DNA of 64,000 nt, from NCBI GenBank assembly GCA_014706295.1, contig JACSVZ010000014.1, positions 72,763,697 through 72,827,696 of the forward strand, in the 5' to 3' direction. The DNA is from Lycocorax pyrrhopterus obiensis. Its lineage: Eukaryota > Chordata > Aves > Passeriformes > Paradisaeidae. Each line of letters begins with the position of its first letter. Within the stretch, counting starts at the first letter, position 1. Positions 11,206 through 23,070 of the stretch are shown here, piece by piece. The notes beneath the pieces were generated by a model. The model did no database searches and was not told the origin of the DNA. It worked only from the letters and a program-made list of their open reading frames with translations. The translations under genes were made by a program, and so were the position numbers.

Positions 11206-12690
11206 CTGGAAACAAAAAGCAAAGGGATGTGAGACAGATTTGGAGACAGATACAAGCAATCTCAACATATTTTGGTTTTGTTCAGGTTGCATCTAAGAGG
11301 AAAGTGGTTTCTGTGAGACCTAATCACTCGCTGAGGAGGCAGTGGCAAAGCAAGCAGATGAAATTCAGTTTATAAATGTCACAGCTTTGGTTGTTCTGTT
11401 AGAAGCTTTTTAAACGCCCTGAGAATGACCATTTCACCCACAATTTCCACATGGAGAGCTAGGAAGAGCAGCACAGATCCAGAAATCATGCTAAGAGACC
11501 ATGTTCCCTATTTCTGCTCTCTCTCCAAAACACGATTCCAGTAAAGACAGCTCTGCCCTTGTGCCTGGCAAGGTCATGTATCCTGTGTTCCCAAAAAAAA
11601 TCATGGCATTTCCAACAGCTTCTGATCCCTGTAGGAATTACTCATATATATATATATATGTATATATATATAGGCTGAATCCACAAAAAGAGCCCTGAAT
11701 CCTGCAGAGAAACCTCTTCTGTGAGTTTAGAGGAGATTTATCAGTCACAGAGATGTGTTTCCAGTGACAAGACATTCTAGGTCAGCATCAGTCACTGCCT
11801 GGAAAAAAGGATGTGATCTCCTAACCTTGGCTCAGGAGCTGGCTGCAGGGCATGGGTACAGGAAGCAGGGATCACACCTGGTGTGCTGTACTGCAGGATT
11901 TGGGAAGCTGGAGCTTCATAAGGATTGAGGGCTCATGCCCAGTTTTATTCCACTGGTGCAATCCTGACAAAAAGGTGAAAAATTCATGTATTACCCAGGA
12001 TGAGAAGAACTAGACAAAAGTGTTGGAGAGCTCTACCCTCCAGTGCTGCCCTGTGAGGGCTCAGTGCAATGAGGCACACAACGAAATCTTAATTTTCAGA
12101 CTGATTCAAGCATCTGCCTTCAACTGCTCCATGTGGCAAAGTCAATGTAGTTGGTCAAATTCAGCAGTTTTCAGAACCAGATTTTTCCATAACTCCTACC
12201 TAGGAATCTCTAGGGAGCAGAAGCCTCTATAAAACATGGCAATTCCAAAGAGCAATGAGCTCCCTGAGACACCAGGCACTGCACGACTCCAAGTTCCTCA
12301 GGCTCTTGGAGGCTCAGAGTTCTGAACACTCTGTGTTTCCTGGGTCTGGGGAATGAGTTTCATTTCATCCTCCTTGTGCTCCTGGGCAGTCAGCAAAAGC
12401 CCAGTAAATGCCAAGTCTTGGATGCTGCCACTTCCCAAGAGCTCTCCAGTGTTCAGAAGGGTTTCCTCACCACTCTATCTGCCACTCCAGTTCTGCAAAC
12501 CCCTCTAAATTCCATATATTGCTATATTCAGACCATGATAATTACTTTCTCTGAAACTGTAACGAGCTTTCCCTCTTCCAAAACGCTCTTCTTCAGGCCA
12601 GACTAAATTATGCCCAAGCATTTGTTATATTCCTTTTGCAGTGACATTTTTATATTCCTTTTGGCATGCAGTGGCACCTAAACGGATACC
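11206..12690. other. Intron-like or intergenic sequence
   Basis: No gene recognised. A 21-nt minus-strand piece near 11439-11459 sits between a strong acceptor ('gctgctcttcctag') and a GTGAAA donor, but it is too short to support. The ORFs at 12020-12232 and 12376-12606 show no coding signature. Confidence 0.5.
11643..11673. repeat. (AT)n microsatellite
   Basis: Alternating TA tract with one G interruption. Confidence 0.95.
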
Positions 12691-12694
12691 TCAC

Positions 12695-12726
12695 CAAAAG
12701 TCACTGGGATTAACTGTGAAACAGAC
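12695..12726 (-). other. Candidate micro-exon, minus strand
   Basis: A 32-nt piece with acceptor 'aaaattcttgcag' and donor TTTTG|GTGAGG. Read in phase 0 it gives 'VCFTVNPSDF' and exits with 2 nt, which fits either 11205-11100 or 9166-8960 as the next exon. Too short for confidence. Confidence 0.2.
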
Positions 12727-12878
12727 CTGCAAGAATTTTGGACCCTTCACCAATGACCTCAGAACATCCCACGCCGCTCTGGTGCCTAGAAATCAACTTA
12801 CATAAAAATAAAATACAGGCACCAAGCACCAACAGAGAGTTATCAAGTTCAGTCACTGAAGGTGTGCAGTTCTTTTAC

Positions 12879-12939
12879 CTCTGTGGGTCTATCTCCAGTG
12901 AGAACAACATGTGCGAACCACACAGTATGGAGGCACACT
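12879..12939 (-). other. Weak candidate exon, minus strand
   Basis: A 61-nt piece with donor CAGAG|GTAAAA and a weak acceptor ('aagtgatcag'). One frame gives 'VCLHTVWFAHVVLTGDRPTE' and exits in phase 0, compatible with the micro-exon at 12695-12726. A second frame is also open, so the reading is not settled. Confidence 0.15.
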
Positions 12940-12944
12940 CTGAT

Positions 12945-13800
12945 CACTTAAATTAATTCTTAAAGGTCTCATTAGCAAAGAAATTAGGCTGTGGAGGCCT
13001 TTGGAGGATCTCTCAGGTATGGATTTTTTTTTTTTTTTTGGAGCATGTGCTCATTTATTATTCAGGCATATAAGAATTAAAAGACTTCTGAGACCCCCAC
13101 ATATGCTGGCTGTGAGGTTTCAGCTATTCCAGCATTTCTCGATTTGGACAAGGAAGCCTGGCAGGGCTTAGGCAACGTCAACAACCACTCCATCCTCATT
13201 GGCTAAAATAACCGTTTTCAACACCATCCATGAGATCACATCTTTAAGTCAAGCCACTGTTGAGTTTTCACATTGCACAGTGAGAACTATTAAGCTTCTG
13301 TGTCCTTGTAGCAACATGGTCTTCATTTAATCTCCAAAAGCTGCAGCACTGTGCCTCTGAATGAACCCAACCCCACTCGCAGAGTGGAGGCACCAGGCTC
13401 TTCACACAGAGCTCATCAGCAACTTAATTTTGGTGTTAAGACTTGGTGATTCCCATTTGCGTGGCAATTACTCACTGAATGCCAACAGCCTGCTTTGTGC
13501 TGTGGAATTATTTTGGATCTGGGGTTCTCGGAGAGGCTGTATTTCCATATCCTGATGCATAACTGAGTTAATTTCTTTAAATTGCAGCGAGTTGTACAGC
13601 CCTCTCTTGCCAAAAAGCCTGTAACTAAGGCATTCTTCCTAAAAGTTTATTCTTCTGTTGGATCTCTTTTTGAAGTCCTGCCTTCTGGTAAACTTAAACT
13701 CCATTAACACATCTGGAGAACTGCTGACTATAAGAGATCATTTCATATTTCCTGACATTTAGTTCATAAATTAAGACAGAAGACCAGACCCACAGCTGGT
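12945..13800. other. Non-coding stretch
   Basis: A T run sits at 13026-13040. The minus-strand frame at 13416-13613 contains a GTGAGT donor near 13471 but lacks a good acceptor. Nothing else supportable. Confidence 0.5.
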
Positions 13801-13882
13801 GTGAATCACTGGAGCACTAATAATGTCAGTGGAGCTCTGCTGACTTACACCAGCTGAGATTCTGGCCCCAGATCTGGAAGAA
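13800..13882 (-). repeat. Ancient amniote interspersed repeat remnant
   Basis: The phrases 'gtcagtggagctctgctgac', 'ttacaccagctgaga' and 'ttctggcccca' match wording that recurs in old interspersed repeats of turtles, crocodilians and birds ('acaccagctgaggatctggccc'). The family is not assigned from memory. Copies of this kind produce spurious splice-site-like words. Confidence 0.45.
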
Positions 13883-15159
13883 AGTGGTTACATGACTTGA
13901 TATTTCTTTCCAGAGCTGAGCAGGAACTGTGAGGAGCAGAAGACACGCAAGGCTTTCGTTACGCAAGAGCACAGGAACTCAGAGCCACCAGGGTGATGGC
14001 TCTGCACAAGCTGTACAAAAAACCCTTTCTTTTCTGGAAAGATGAAGTGTCCTTGCACTTTGCCATGCCTCTAGAGCCAGCCCAGCACACTGTGGTTATG
14101 AGCCTACTCAAGCTTTTGTCCTCGATCAACTCTCATGGGATTTGGAAAGAGAAAAACCCTTGCAAACCAACGTAGATGGAAAGGTTTCCCAAGAAACTTG
14201 AGTAATCCAGGACTGTGCCCTTGAACCACTACATTATTTTCCTCATTTTTAAGTAATTACCATAATTGGTTCCAACCATAAGCTGGCATTTTACCAAGGC
14301 AGGGGATCTCAGCTCTCACCATCTGAATTTCTCAGTGTGTACATCTTTCACCAGCTTGGTTTAATGGTTCCCTGCTCCATTTGGACATGAATCTCAACGA
14401 AGGCTTAATACCATGAGTAGATAATAACAGAGGATAGAACCTAACATACACTTTCTTCACTATCATAAAAATAGGTGGCAGCAGCAGCTCATAGACAGAG
14501 AATTTCTACAGCAATAACACAGGAACCTCAAATTTTGGAGGCCCCTCAAACCTTGACTAAAACTCATGGCTACAGCTAAAAAATCTTGGCCTTGAATAAC
14601 CAATGCCCTGTGGTGCTCCCAATGGGAGAAGTCCTGACTGCCCGTCGCTACTGGGCAAAAAGAGGGAAGTTAACCATAAAAAGGAAAAGGAATGGTGCCA
14701 TGGAGGAGGGGGAAAAGCCTCTCACATGAAGTGATGCAGTGAGAACACCCCGTGCAGACAGAGCTCTTTAAAATGGGAGTATTAAAAATGTGGGTAGGCC
14801 AAATGGAAGCTACATGTGATTAAAAATGGGATGGTGTTCCCCCTTAGAGATACGCTAGAGTGACTATAAGGTAAATTATAAAGGCATTTTTCTTTTTAAT
14901 TCAATGTAGAATGGAAAAAGAAAATAAAATGTTTTACGTTTTGGCAGTACTAAGAGTATTCAGCTTCCATATATAGTTTTTGCTGGCATTTATTCCTAGA
15001 AACGATATGAAAGCATGCCCATATACTTCTAAATGATCCTGCAAAATGTAAATGCAAGTCTTGAAGAACTTGCTGGATACAGTCAGCTTCTTTAAATTAA
15101 GAGTTGAGGGACTTTTCCCTAAGTTAGTGAAGAAACAGATTTTTTTCTGCCGATTTCAG

Positions 15160-15264
15160 TCATCTGAAGAGAGCAGTGGTGTCAGAGATCATCAGAGCCC
15201 AATCCATACCTGGCCCCAAGACAAATTCATAGAAACTAGAGAAAAATACTCAGGAAATAGTTGA
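15160..15264 (+). other. Candidate plus-strand stop-ended exon
   Basis: The strong acceptor 'ttttttctgccgatttcag' is followed by 34 codons to TGA. The product begins 'SSEESSGVRDHQSPIHTW' and ends 'REKYSGNS'. Unrecognised; chance is likely given the single exon. Confidence 0.18.
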
Positions 15265-15360
15265 ATAGGATGATTCCTGAGACATCCATGTGTGGCATTT
15301 CCCTAAGCTCAGTGTGTTGAGCAAGTCTAGTCTTGGTGGATGTCACCAGACAGATGATGA

Positions 15361-15409
15361 CAACAACAGCAACAACAACAACAACAACAATAATAATAAT
15401 TATAATAAT
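15361..15409 (+). repeat. (CAA)n-(TAA)n compound microsatellite
   Basis: CAA repeats with one GCA interruption pass into TAA repeats. ORFs of Asn, Thr, Ile or Val runs in this place are artefacts. Confidence 0.95.
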
Positions 15410-15414
15410 CCTGT

Positions 15415-18400
15415 TCAATTACAATGCAGCAACCACAAAGTTAATGTTCAACCAGGGAATCAAATGTTCCTTAAAAAGCTTTAGCCTCTGGCTGGAGGCC
15501 AATCTGCAACTGCACCTGCATCCATCACCACCTCTGCACAGTAGGGTAAGCCTGGAATTCCCTCAACAGAACACAACTTAAGGCAAAACTTCAAAACCCA
15601 GGATGATTTTAAATATTGTCTTCAGCTCCTGTGAGCAACACTCTTCATTCTCTAGGACTAGGAACCATCAAACGTGGGAGGATTTTGTTTTGTGCAAGTT
15701 GTGTGGGTTTTTTTAGTTCACATATCCTTGGAATCCTCCAGAGGGAGGAAAGTGAACTTGGAATCCCTCATATATCACATAAATTGACACGCTGATTGGA
15801 GCAAGAGCAAACTCACAAACAAATCTGCTGTATTGAGAAGACACTCATATAAATCTCTGAATGGCATTGCTTTTAACATCTGATCTAATTTCCAATAACT
15901 GGTCTAGATCAGTCCTCAACACTTCTATTCATCCACTGCATTTATTTAGTCCTACAAAACAGAAACTTTTTTAGGGATTTGTATCCTTTGACTTGCAAAT
16001 TCCCAATTAACTTCAGCTGGCATTGGTGCAGGTCCTTATGTACAGAGAATATTCTGGTTTAGCAATATGAATACAGCCTTGGATCTTTCCATCCGATCAA
16101 ACGTGCTTACAGATGCTTACTAACAAAGATCTACTTAAAAAATGTAATAATAGATGTCACTTACAAGGAAAAAGCCTAAACCATGTTTGTTTTAGACAAG
16201 TGGCACACATTTCTGTGGCTCATTTCCACTTAAAGTCCTTCCTGCTTAAATAAACTAGACCAAATACACTCCGAGGAACACACCAGCACCACTGCCTTCA
16301 CTGGGGGAAAAACACAAATCTCTTAATCACAGCTACAAAAGTACAGAGCAAAGGAAAAACTTGGTTTGTTTAGGAATTTTGTCAAGGCCTTTCATAAATC
16401 CAGCGCACTGCAAATCTATTGGCAAATGCTAGGAGATATTTCTCATAGTTGTTAAGCACTATTTATCACATATACATTTATATAACACCAGCCCTGGCTA
16501 AACTGTGTCATAATCTTGCTCCAGGCTGTCAGATCCTGGGGCTGCCTGGTCTCCCTAACCTTTTCCTACCCCTCATGGTGATCACAAGTGCTGCCCAGAG
16601 ACCTCAGAGGGCAAATAAAAACCCCTGGACTGATTTCTTGTGTAGGGAATATGTTTCCTGGTGCTTCTCTGTCTGCATCCCTGAAGGCAGAGGGGGTCGA
16701 GGTGGCTATTGTAGCACTGGGGTGTGGAGGGATGGGGTTTTCCACCCCAAAATCAGGTGACTGCACACAGCAGCTACAACTGAAAGCCATGCTGAAACGA
16801 GTAACAAAAGTAAGAGTATTTAACTGGAGAAATACAGGAGTTAGTTCAAAGTTAAGTCTGTGCTCGCAGAGCCTCCTGAACCACAGGCTCAGCCTCTGCA
16901 CTGACTGCTGACAAATGGAACCCCCCCACTCCACAAATTAATAACATTTAAATTATTCTGAAAGAAAAAAATGGACTAGTTCGGCATCTGTATGATGAAA
17001 ATTTCCCTCTTAATACCAGACTGGGCTACTGTGATTTAGGAGGATCCGTGGGCTCAACCCAAGAAATGAGCTTTTAAAAACTCCTACGACTGATTTAAGC
17101 ACATTCTTTCTCCCTGCTGAACAATTTGTACACATACACCTGGGCACCATCAGGAGCCCATTACTGCCCAGATCACCTATTACCCACAGATCTGCTCAGC
17201 AGGTTTTGGATCGTTCACTTCAATCAGTTTACTGCAGAAAACCGCTTTAGATCAGTAGAGCATGTGGGTATCACTCATGTAGGTGCTTTCTAAGGACAAA
17301 ATGCACTTAGAGAAATAGAGCAGCGGCAGTTCTTAATAAATCTGGGAGCAGTGGTTTGGATAAACAGGGAGCAGGATTCAATTTACAAGCTAAGGTAGAG
17401 CAGATGAAGTATAGCAAGCTTTTTTTCCCCCGTCTAATAGGTTTCTATTGAATATAAAATTGTTTTTAGAAGTGAGAACTGTTTTCCTCTCTGCTGCCTC
17501 TTAACTCCCATCAACCTCTCCCTGTGCTCCTCCTGACCCCTCCCCAGCCACAGATCTGAATTCATTCATACTTTTCTGAAATGAGATCAAAGCTTTGATA
17601 ATTAAGATCAAACCATCGCCTACAATGACACCTGTGAGAGCTAAAACCTGTTCAAACAAACAGGAGGGGAATGAAAAACCCCAAAAACCAAAAAGAAGGG
17701 GACACAGCATATTCAGCCCCAGCACACAAGTTCATTACTCGTTGGGTAAATGCTACAAAAGAGGCTGGAGAATGAGATTTTTAAGAAAAGTTGCACCATC
17801 TTCAAATAAACAACAACACCCCAGCTACACAAAAGGATGGGACTGGCCCTGTCTATTCCTTCCATGATAATTCTCATAAAATGAGGGGTTTTCTTCTTAA
17901 TGAGCCATTTTGCCTTTTATTCCTGTCAATGGTCACAACCACAGAAACCAGTGACACCCAGGCTGGGATGCCAACCCTCCCCCAGAGGCGGAAAGGAGAG
18001 GAGCCCAGGAAGGCCACCAGTCTCTGCATCAGCGAGCCACCCGTGTCCTCCTGAGAAAGGACCGAGCCAGCCAACGGAGCCACAAGACACGAACTAAGGA
18101 GCTGAAACGTTAAACAGAGATTTCTGATTCCCACTTTCCCATAGATCAAGGCACAGCTTCAGGGAGCCCATGCACCACATGTCCCCTCTAGCAGATGCTC
18201 CTTCTCAGCCTCCAGGCTTTCACAGACGCTCAATCAGGAAATTAAGAAGAGGTCTTGGATACAACTGAAGCATTTGGGGCTGGAGTATCAGGCTCTCCAG
18301 GAGCACTGACCATAGGAAGGTGTGATACTGGTGTCCCACAGCCACTCTGCTCTCCCAGCCTGCTCAGCACCTGCACTGGACACCTGCAAGTTCCATTGCA

Positions 18401-20260
18401 CACGTGGTGTTAGCTGAAAGCACACTCAATGATTTTGGGTCCCCGTGACCCGCACTGGGGTGGAATCAGCACCTTCCTGCAAGGGGGAAAGAGGCTCTGT
18501 CAGACAGGCTGAAAAAAGGAAATTAAGAGATGACCTACCAGCCGTCCACAGTGTGAGAACAGCTGTCCTTGGGTCAGCTCAACGCTGCCCAGAGCCCCTG
18601 GTCCAGGTGCTCTCCCAGCCTCCAGCCCTTGCTAGCTCGGAGGCTCCCTGGGTTGCCTTTGGTGTGTTCAGCAACTTTCAGTGCATTTCTCTTTCACAAA
18701 TGCAAGCCCTGTGTCCTCTCAAGGCCATGGAAACTTCCCAGGGTCTCGAAGGCACCCCACACACAAAGTATAGGAATAGAAAAACCACAGCAGAAAGCAC
18801 AGGATACAATGAGAAGGGGCAGGAACATGACAAAATTGATTAGATACCAGTGTACAGCGATTTTCTTTACACAGCTGTCTCAACTGCAGCCCAAGCCAGA
18901 TTTTTACCTCCATTTCTGACATATTAGTACAAACCTAAAGTATCCCCAGAAAATCTTTTTGTACTGCTCCAGTTCAAAGCAGCATCCAAGCCACAATCAT
19001 TATACAGTTTTAATCCACAGAGAGCCTTGAAAATCGTCCCAGTGTTGCTGGGACTGACAAATTCAGATAGTTTGCCTTTCTGTTCAGTTTCAGCACAGTG
19101 CTGTGAAGTAATGTTTCATCTTACATTAAAAGCATTAGGAGAAAAGGGAGCACCACACAGGTGGGCAACTGGGACTTTATTAGGAGAAGGCAGGTGTCAA
19201 TCAGAGGAGAGTAATCACGGCTCACATATGAAACAGGTGCTGCTGCCTGGCTAAAACAACCCAGGAATACCACTGGAAATGGAACAGCACCTGGATCTTG
19301 AGGCATTGGTAACAAGCCCACTCAGTGGTTTCATCCACCCTGTGGTACTAGGAAAAAGGAAAAGAGAAATGCATATTTTTCAAGTGCACCTCCTCATCTG
19401 ATGTCTCAATTGTTTTCTTTCTTTCTGGGGGGAAAAGGAATTAGAATCAATAGTAAGTTCATAGCCCAAAAGCACAGGAAAGACACTGTCTGCTGCTAAT
19501 TAAGATTGTGACAGTTTGAGCATTCTGAATCATGATTCTGTCTGAAATGGGGATCTTTGTAAAGGGGAGAGATGAAAGGAAAATGAAAGAGCAAGACACA
19601 GGAATTCCCATCTAAAAGAGGAGATCACAGCCTGAGATAAATTCTGATGTTCAGAATGGGCAGTTCAGATAGCACAGAGTGATGCAAACCATTTAAAAGA
19701 CCTAGTTGTTCAAAAAGCCTTTTTTTCATGTATTTTTAAGCACTATTATAAATAAAAATGGTTGCTTGAAAAGTCTCCCAATAAATCTGGCACACCAAAG
19801 ACATTCCTGGTATCATTAGGGGGGAAAAAATTCAGAATTCAGTCTGAAGCACAGGCTTTCAGTTTGAGCTTAGCTTAACTTGTTAAATAACCAACATCAC
19901 TTTTAAAATAATTTAGCAGCCGGGTTTCTAACCCACTCTACATTTTCATCCTTGGTATTGCTAATTGTAATAAAAATATTCAGGCAACAGTAACAGAAGC
20001 TCATTCTAAACCTGGTGGAAACCAACAAGAGCAATTACAGCAAGGGCTTGCTGCTGCCAAACTGTTGAGTTTCAAGCCCAACACAATCCTTTGGAGTCTA
20101 CACTTTCCCTGTCCAAGAAGGAAAAGACTGCCAGCTGTTTTCTGAGGGGAATGCACTGAGGCCAAGACCATCTAACTGCAGAGCACCACAACACTCTATA
20201 AACCACCAATAAAAGTATGAATGTGAAGAATAAGTTCGATATTACTGGTGAAAAAATATG
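15415..20260. other. Gene-free stretch with one weak exon candidate
   Basis: Mostly AT-rich sequence without recognised repeats. At 17945-18054 the plus strand has an acceptor-like 'ggtcacaaccacag' and then a GC3-rich frame containing 'LPQRRKGEEPRKATS' and ending at TGA. The minus strand of the same patch is also open after 'gtcctttctcag'. Neither can be preferred. ORFs at 16449-16934 and 18445-18843 look like chance. Confidence 0.45.
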
Positions 20261-20261
20261 A

Positions 20262-20281
20262 CAAGGGCCTCGAGGCCCTTG
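20262..20281. repeat. Perfect 20-bp palindrome
   Basis: CAAGGGCCTCGAGGCCCTTG equals its own reverse complement, with zero spacer and a CpG at the centre. It can form a cruciform or act as a dimeric protein-binding site. No gene adjoins it. Confidence 0.9.
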
Positions 20282-20858
20282 GTGGGGTGAGGAAATTTCA
20301 GAGGTCTTGTTTCTGATTTCTGTACCTACAGAAAGGGAGGCTGGTCAAACCCAAACTGCTCCTGCCCTTCCCTCACAACAGTTTGATGACCAGACAGGCA
20401 CATTTAACTGACTCTTCTTAACAGCAAGAGCTCAAGAGGCAGGAGAAAGAGTTGGAAGTTAAGATATAAAGAAAAAAAAACCCCTCTGATTACTAAAGCT
20501 GTACAAAACCAGAGCAGTGGGAAATGCTCATGCCCCCAGGCAGAATTTATAGAGTAAGGTGTTTCTCTTCCTGTAAGCATCCTAGACCTGATGCCAGCAT
20601 TACAGAAATCAGCAGATTCAGAAGGTTTGGCAGTGGACTGGAGACTTATCAAAACCACACAGTTCTCCTCAAGGCTTTAAACAGCAGAAAACCATGAAAG
20701 GAAATACCTCTTGTAAGACTTCTCTATTGCTGCTTTCAAAAACGAGAGGGGATGAAACCAGCCATCCCCCTTTTGCAGAGGGGGATGAAAAATGGGATAG
20801 CATAAACATCCAGGACAATCCTTTTGAAGTCTGGATCAAAAAAAAGGAATGAAGCCTT

Positions 20859-20880
20859 GGGGGCAGGGGCAGGGGAAGGG
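20859..20880 (+). other. G-quadruplex motif
   Basis: Four G runs of 5, 4, 4 and 3 separated by CA, CA and AA fit the canonical G3+N1-7 pattern on the plus strand. Confidence 0.7.
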
Positions 20881-20889
20881 AAGTTGCTG

Positions 20890-21990
20890 CTTTATCACAC
20901 TGAGTCATTCATCTTCAGCACTTCTGTGTGTCTATTCCGTGTCAGCAATCGCAAATTAGGCAACAGGAGTGTGATAAAACCAGACATTCCTAGAAAACTC
21001 TTCTTGCAGATGATGCTTAATTCAAAGGTGTTGGGTTTTTTCCTTCCAGCAGTTGCCTGAAAAGACAAAAACTCCAGTGAAACTGTCTCTGGTGACCAGC
21101 CCAGATCAATATGAAGCGAACAGCTAGAATTAAATCAATAAAGGTAATAATGAACCTGAAGACAGTTCTCCTCACAGCAAAACCCCCAGATGATTCCAGT
21201 TCCCTCACAGACACTGTCCTGCCTCACCAGGACTGACTGGCCTCCACAGAGCTCAAAGCTGATGAGCCACTGTGCTGCTAAAAATGCCCTTATGATGATT
21301 AAATACCTGCAGAATGATCAAAAATTGAAGTGTTACAAAGCTGGGTGAGGGAGAGAAAGGCCTGGGACTCCTGAGGACCACTCAGAGCAACGCAAGTTTG
21401 GACAAAAATCCCATTTCTGGTGAGGCTGTCAGTGTCAGGCCAGAGGGAGGGGTGAGCAGGTGTCACACCATGCCTCACAGACAAGTTGTTCCCAGCATAG
21501 GCTTGGCGTGGTCACACTACTCAGGTGTGCCTGGGCTGCCTGTCCCAAAACAGTGCCAGAAACACCTATTCTCCCCCTGTGCCTCTTGGTGCCTTTCATT
21601 CACTGCTCCCACCCTCCTCGTCTGGCACGGCTTGGTGGCAAACCCCAAGCGCTGCGCTGACGGGAACAGCAGCACAGTAGCTCTGGCAGGAACCTAGTGT
21701 GGGTCCAAACTGGGAGAAGCTGGAGCCCTGCCAGCTACAGTGCAGGCAGCTTTTGGTGGCAGGAGTGGGTTTTCAAAAGGTTAAGTACGCCACACGCCAG
21801 CAGAACCTCCAGAGGATGATGTATTGCTGCCCTTTCCAAACGTGAACTCCCTTAGAGGAGAAGTGAGGTCCAGAGTCACTGACAGCTTTGCTGAGTTGGT
21901 GTGTTCACAAGTGCTTCTTTGTGCAATAGGAAATTAAGAGAATCTTCTGGGGGGAGAAAAAAAAGGAAAGAAAAAAAAGAAATTCAATGA
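20890..21990. other. Non-coding stretch
   Basis: Moderately GC-rich around 21400-21700, with overlapping open frames but no splice or codon support. An A/G-rich run sits at 21955-21985. Confidence 0.5.
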
Positions 21991-22000
21991 GGAAATCAGA

Positions 22001-22560
22001 ATGGGGTGGGTTGATCCTGGCTGGACACCCAAGTGCCCATCAGAGCTGCCCTGTCACCCCAACCCTCAGCTGGCCAGGGCAGGGACACCCCAGCTGGGCT
22101 CTGCTGCTCCTGCCTCCTCAGGGGCTGGACTCCCGACATTCCTTCCCTGCTCCAGCGTGGAGAACCTCCCAGAGGAGACAGCCCTTCATGACCTTCTCTA
22201 ACATAGGGCCCTCCATGGGGTCAGTCCTCCAGGAACTGCTCCACCGTGGGTCCCCCTCGAGGTCACAGTATTGCCACCAAACCTGCTCCAGCGTGGGCTC
22301 CTGTCCCTCCACAGGTCCTGCCAGGACCCTGATCCAGTAGGGGCTCCCCATGGGGTCACAGCCTCCTTCAGGGACCCCTTGCTCCAGAGTGGGGTCCTGC
22401 AGGTGGGTTTGTGCACCCCAGCCCCCCGAGCACCTCCTCTCCTCCTCCTCCACTGACTTGGGGGCTGCAGGGTCCTCTCACATATTCCTCTCACATATTT
22501 CCCTCCCCAGCTGCAGCTGCAAAGGTTCTCCCCGCCTAATCTGCCATCCCAGAGATGCTG
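22001..22560 (+). repeat. Degenerate quasi-tandem interspersed repeat
   Basis: GC-rich block in which 'tgctccagcgtggg' and close variants recur at about 22149, 22218, 22286, 22331 and 22379, alternating with 'ggggtcacag' and 'aggtcctgccagga'. It then passes into 'tctcacatatttccctccc' and 'agctgcagctgcaaaggtt'. This arrangement resembles a repeat family widely copied in bird genomes that I associate with endogenous retroviral elements, but I cannot name it. The open frames of 99 to 127 codons on both strands are by-products. Confidence 0.6.
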
Positions 22561-23042
22561 CCACCAAGAAAAATCACACAAAGGGTCCTGGTGAGGTTGT
22601 TGTTAATGCAAAAAGCACAAATAATTAAAGCATGCCGTGTTAATGGCTATTTTGCAAGGCCAGATTCCAACCCTGCCATCCAAGGGAAAAATAAAGCAAC
22701 CTTAAACAAGAGATTTGGAAACAGATTTTTTTTTTTTCCCAGCACATCTTGAATTCAGTTTGCTAAGTGGCTGCCTGGCCACTCTTGAAGCCTCTGGGCT
22801 CAAGCACTCGTCACATCCTGCAGTATCCCACCTCCACGAGAAATCCAAGGAAATAGCTGTGGCCCACAGACCCCCTGGGCTTGTCCCTTAAAAAATGACA
22901 GACATTTGGGGATTTCTGCAGCACCAAAGGTGTTCCAAAGCCTGACGGTGCGACTGTATCTGAAATTGGAGGCTATTGAGGAGGAGGAGGAGATGTTCCT
23001 GCCAGTCCTCCTTGGAATAAAGTCTGTGAAGCTCTGTACATA

Positions 23043-23070
23043 AATATATATATATATATATATACACACA
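23043..23070. repeat. (TA)n-(CA)n microsatellite
   Basis: Alternating AT tract passing into a short ACAC tail. Confidence 0.95.

Noticed and set aside
15236..15581. Ile/Val-rich and Thr/Asn-rich frames
   Set aside because: Produced by the CAA/TAA microsatellite.
21987..22628. Several 65- to 127-codon frames
   Set aside because: By-products of the quasi-tandem interspersed repeat.
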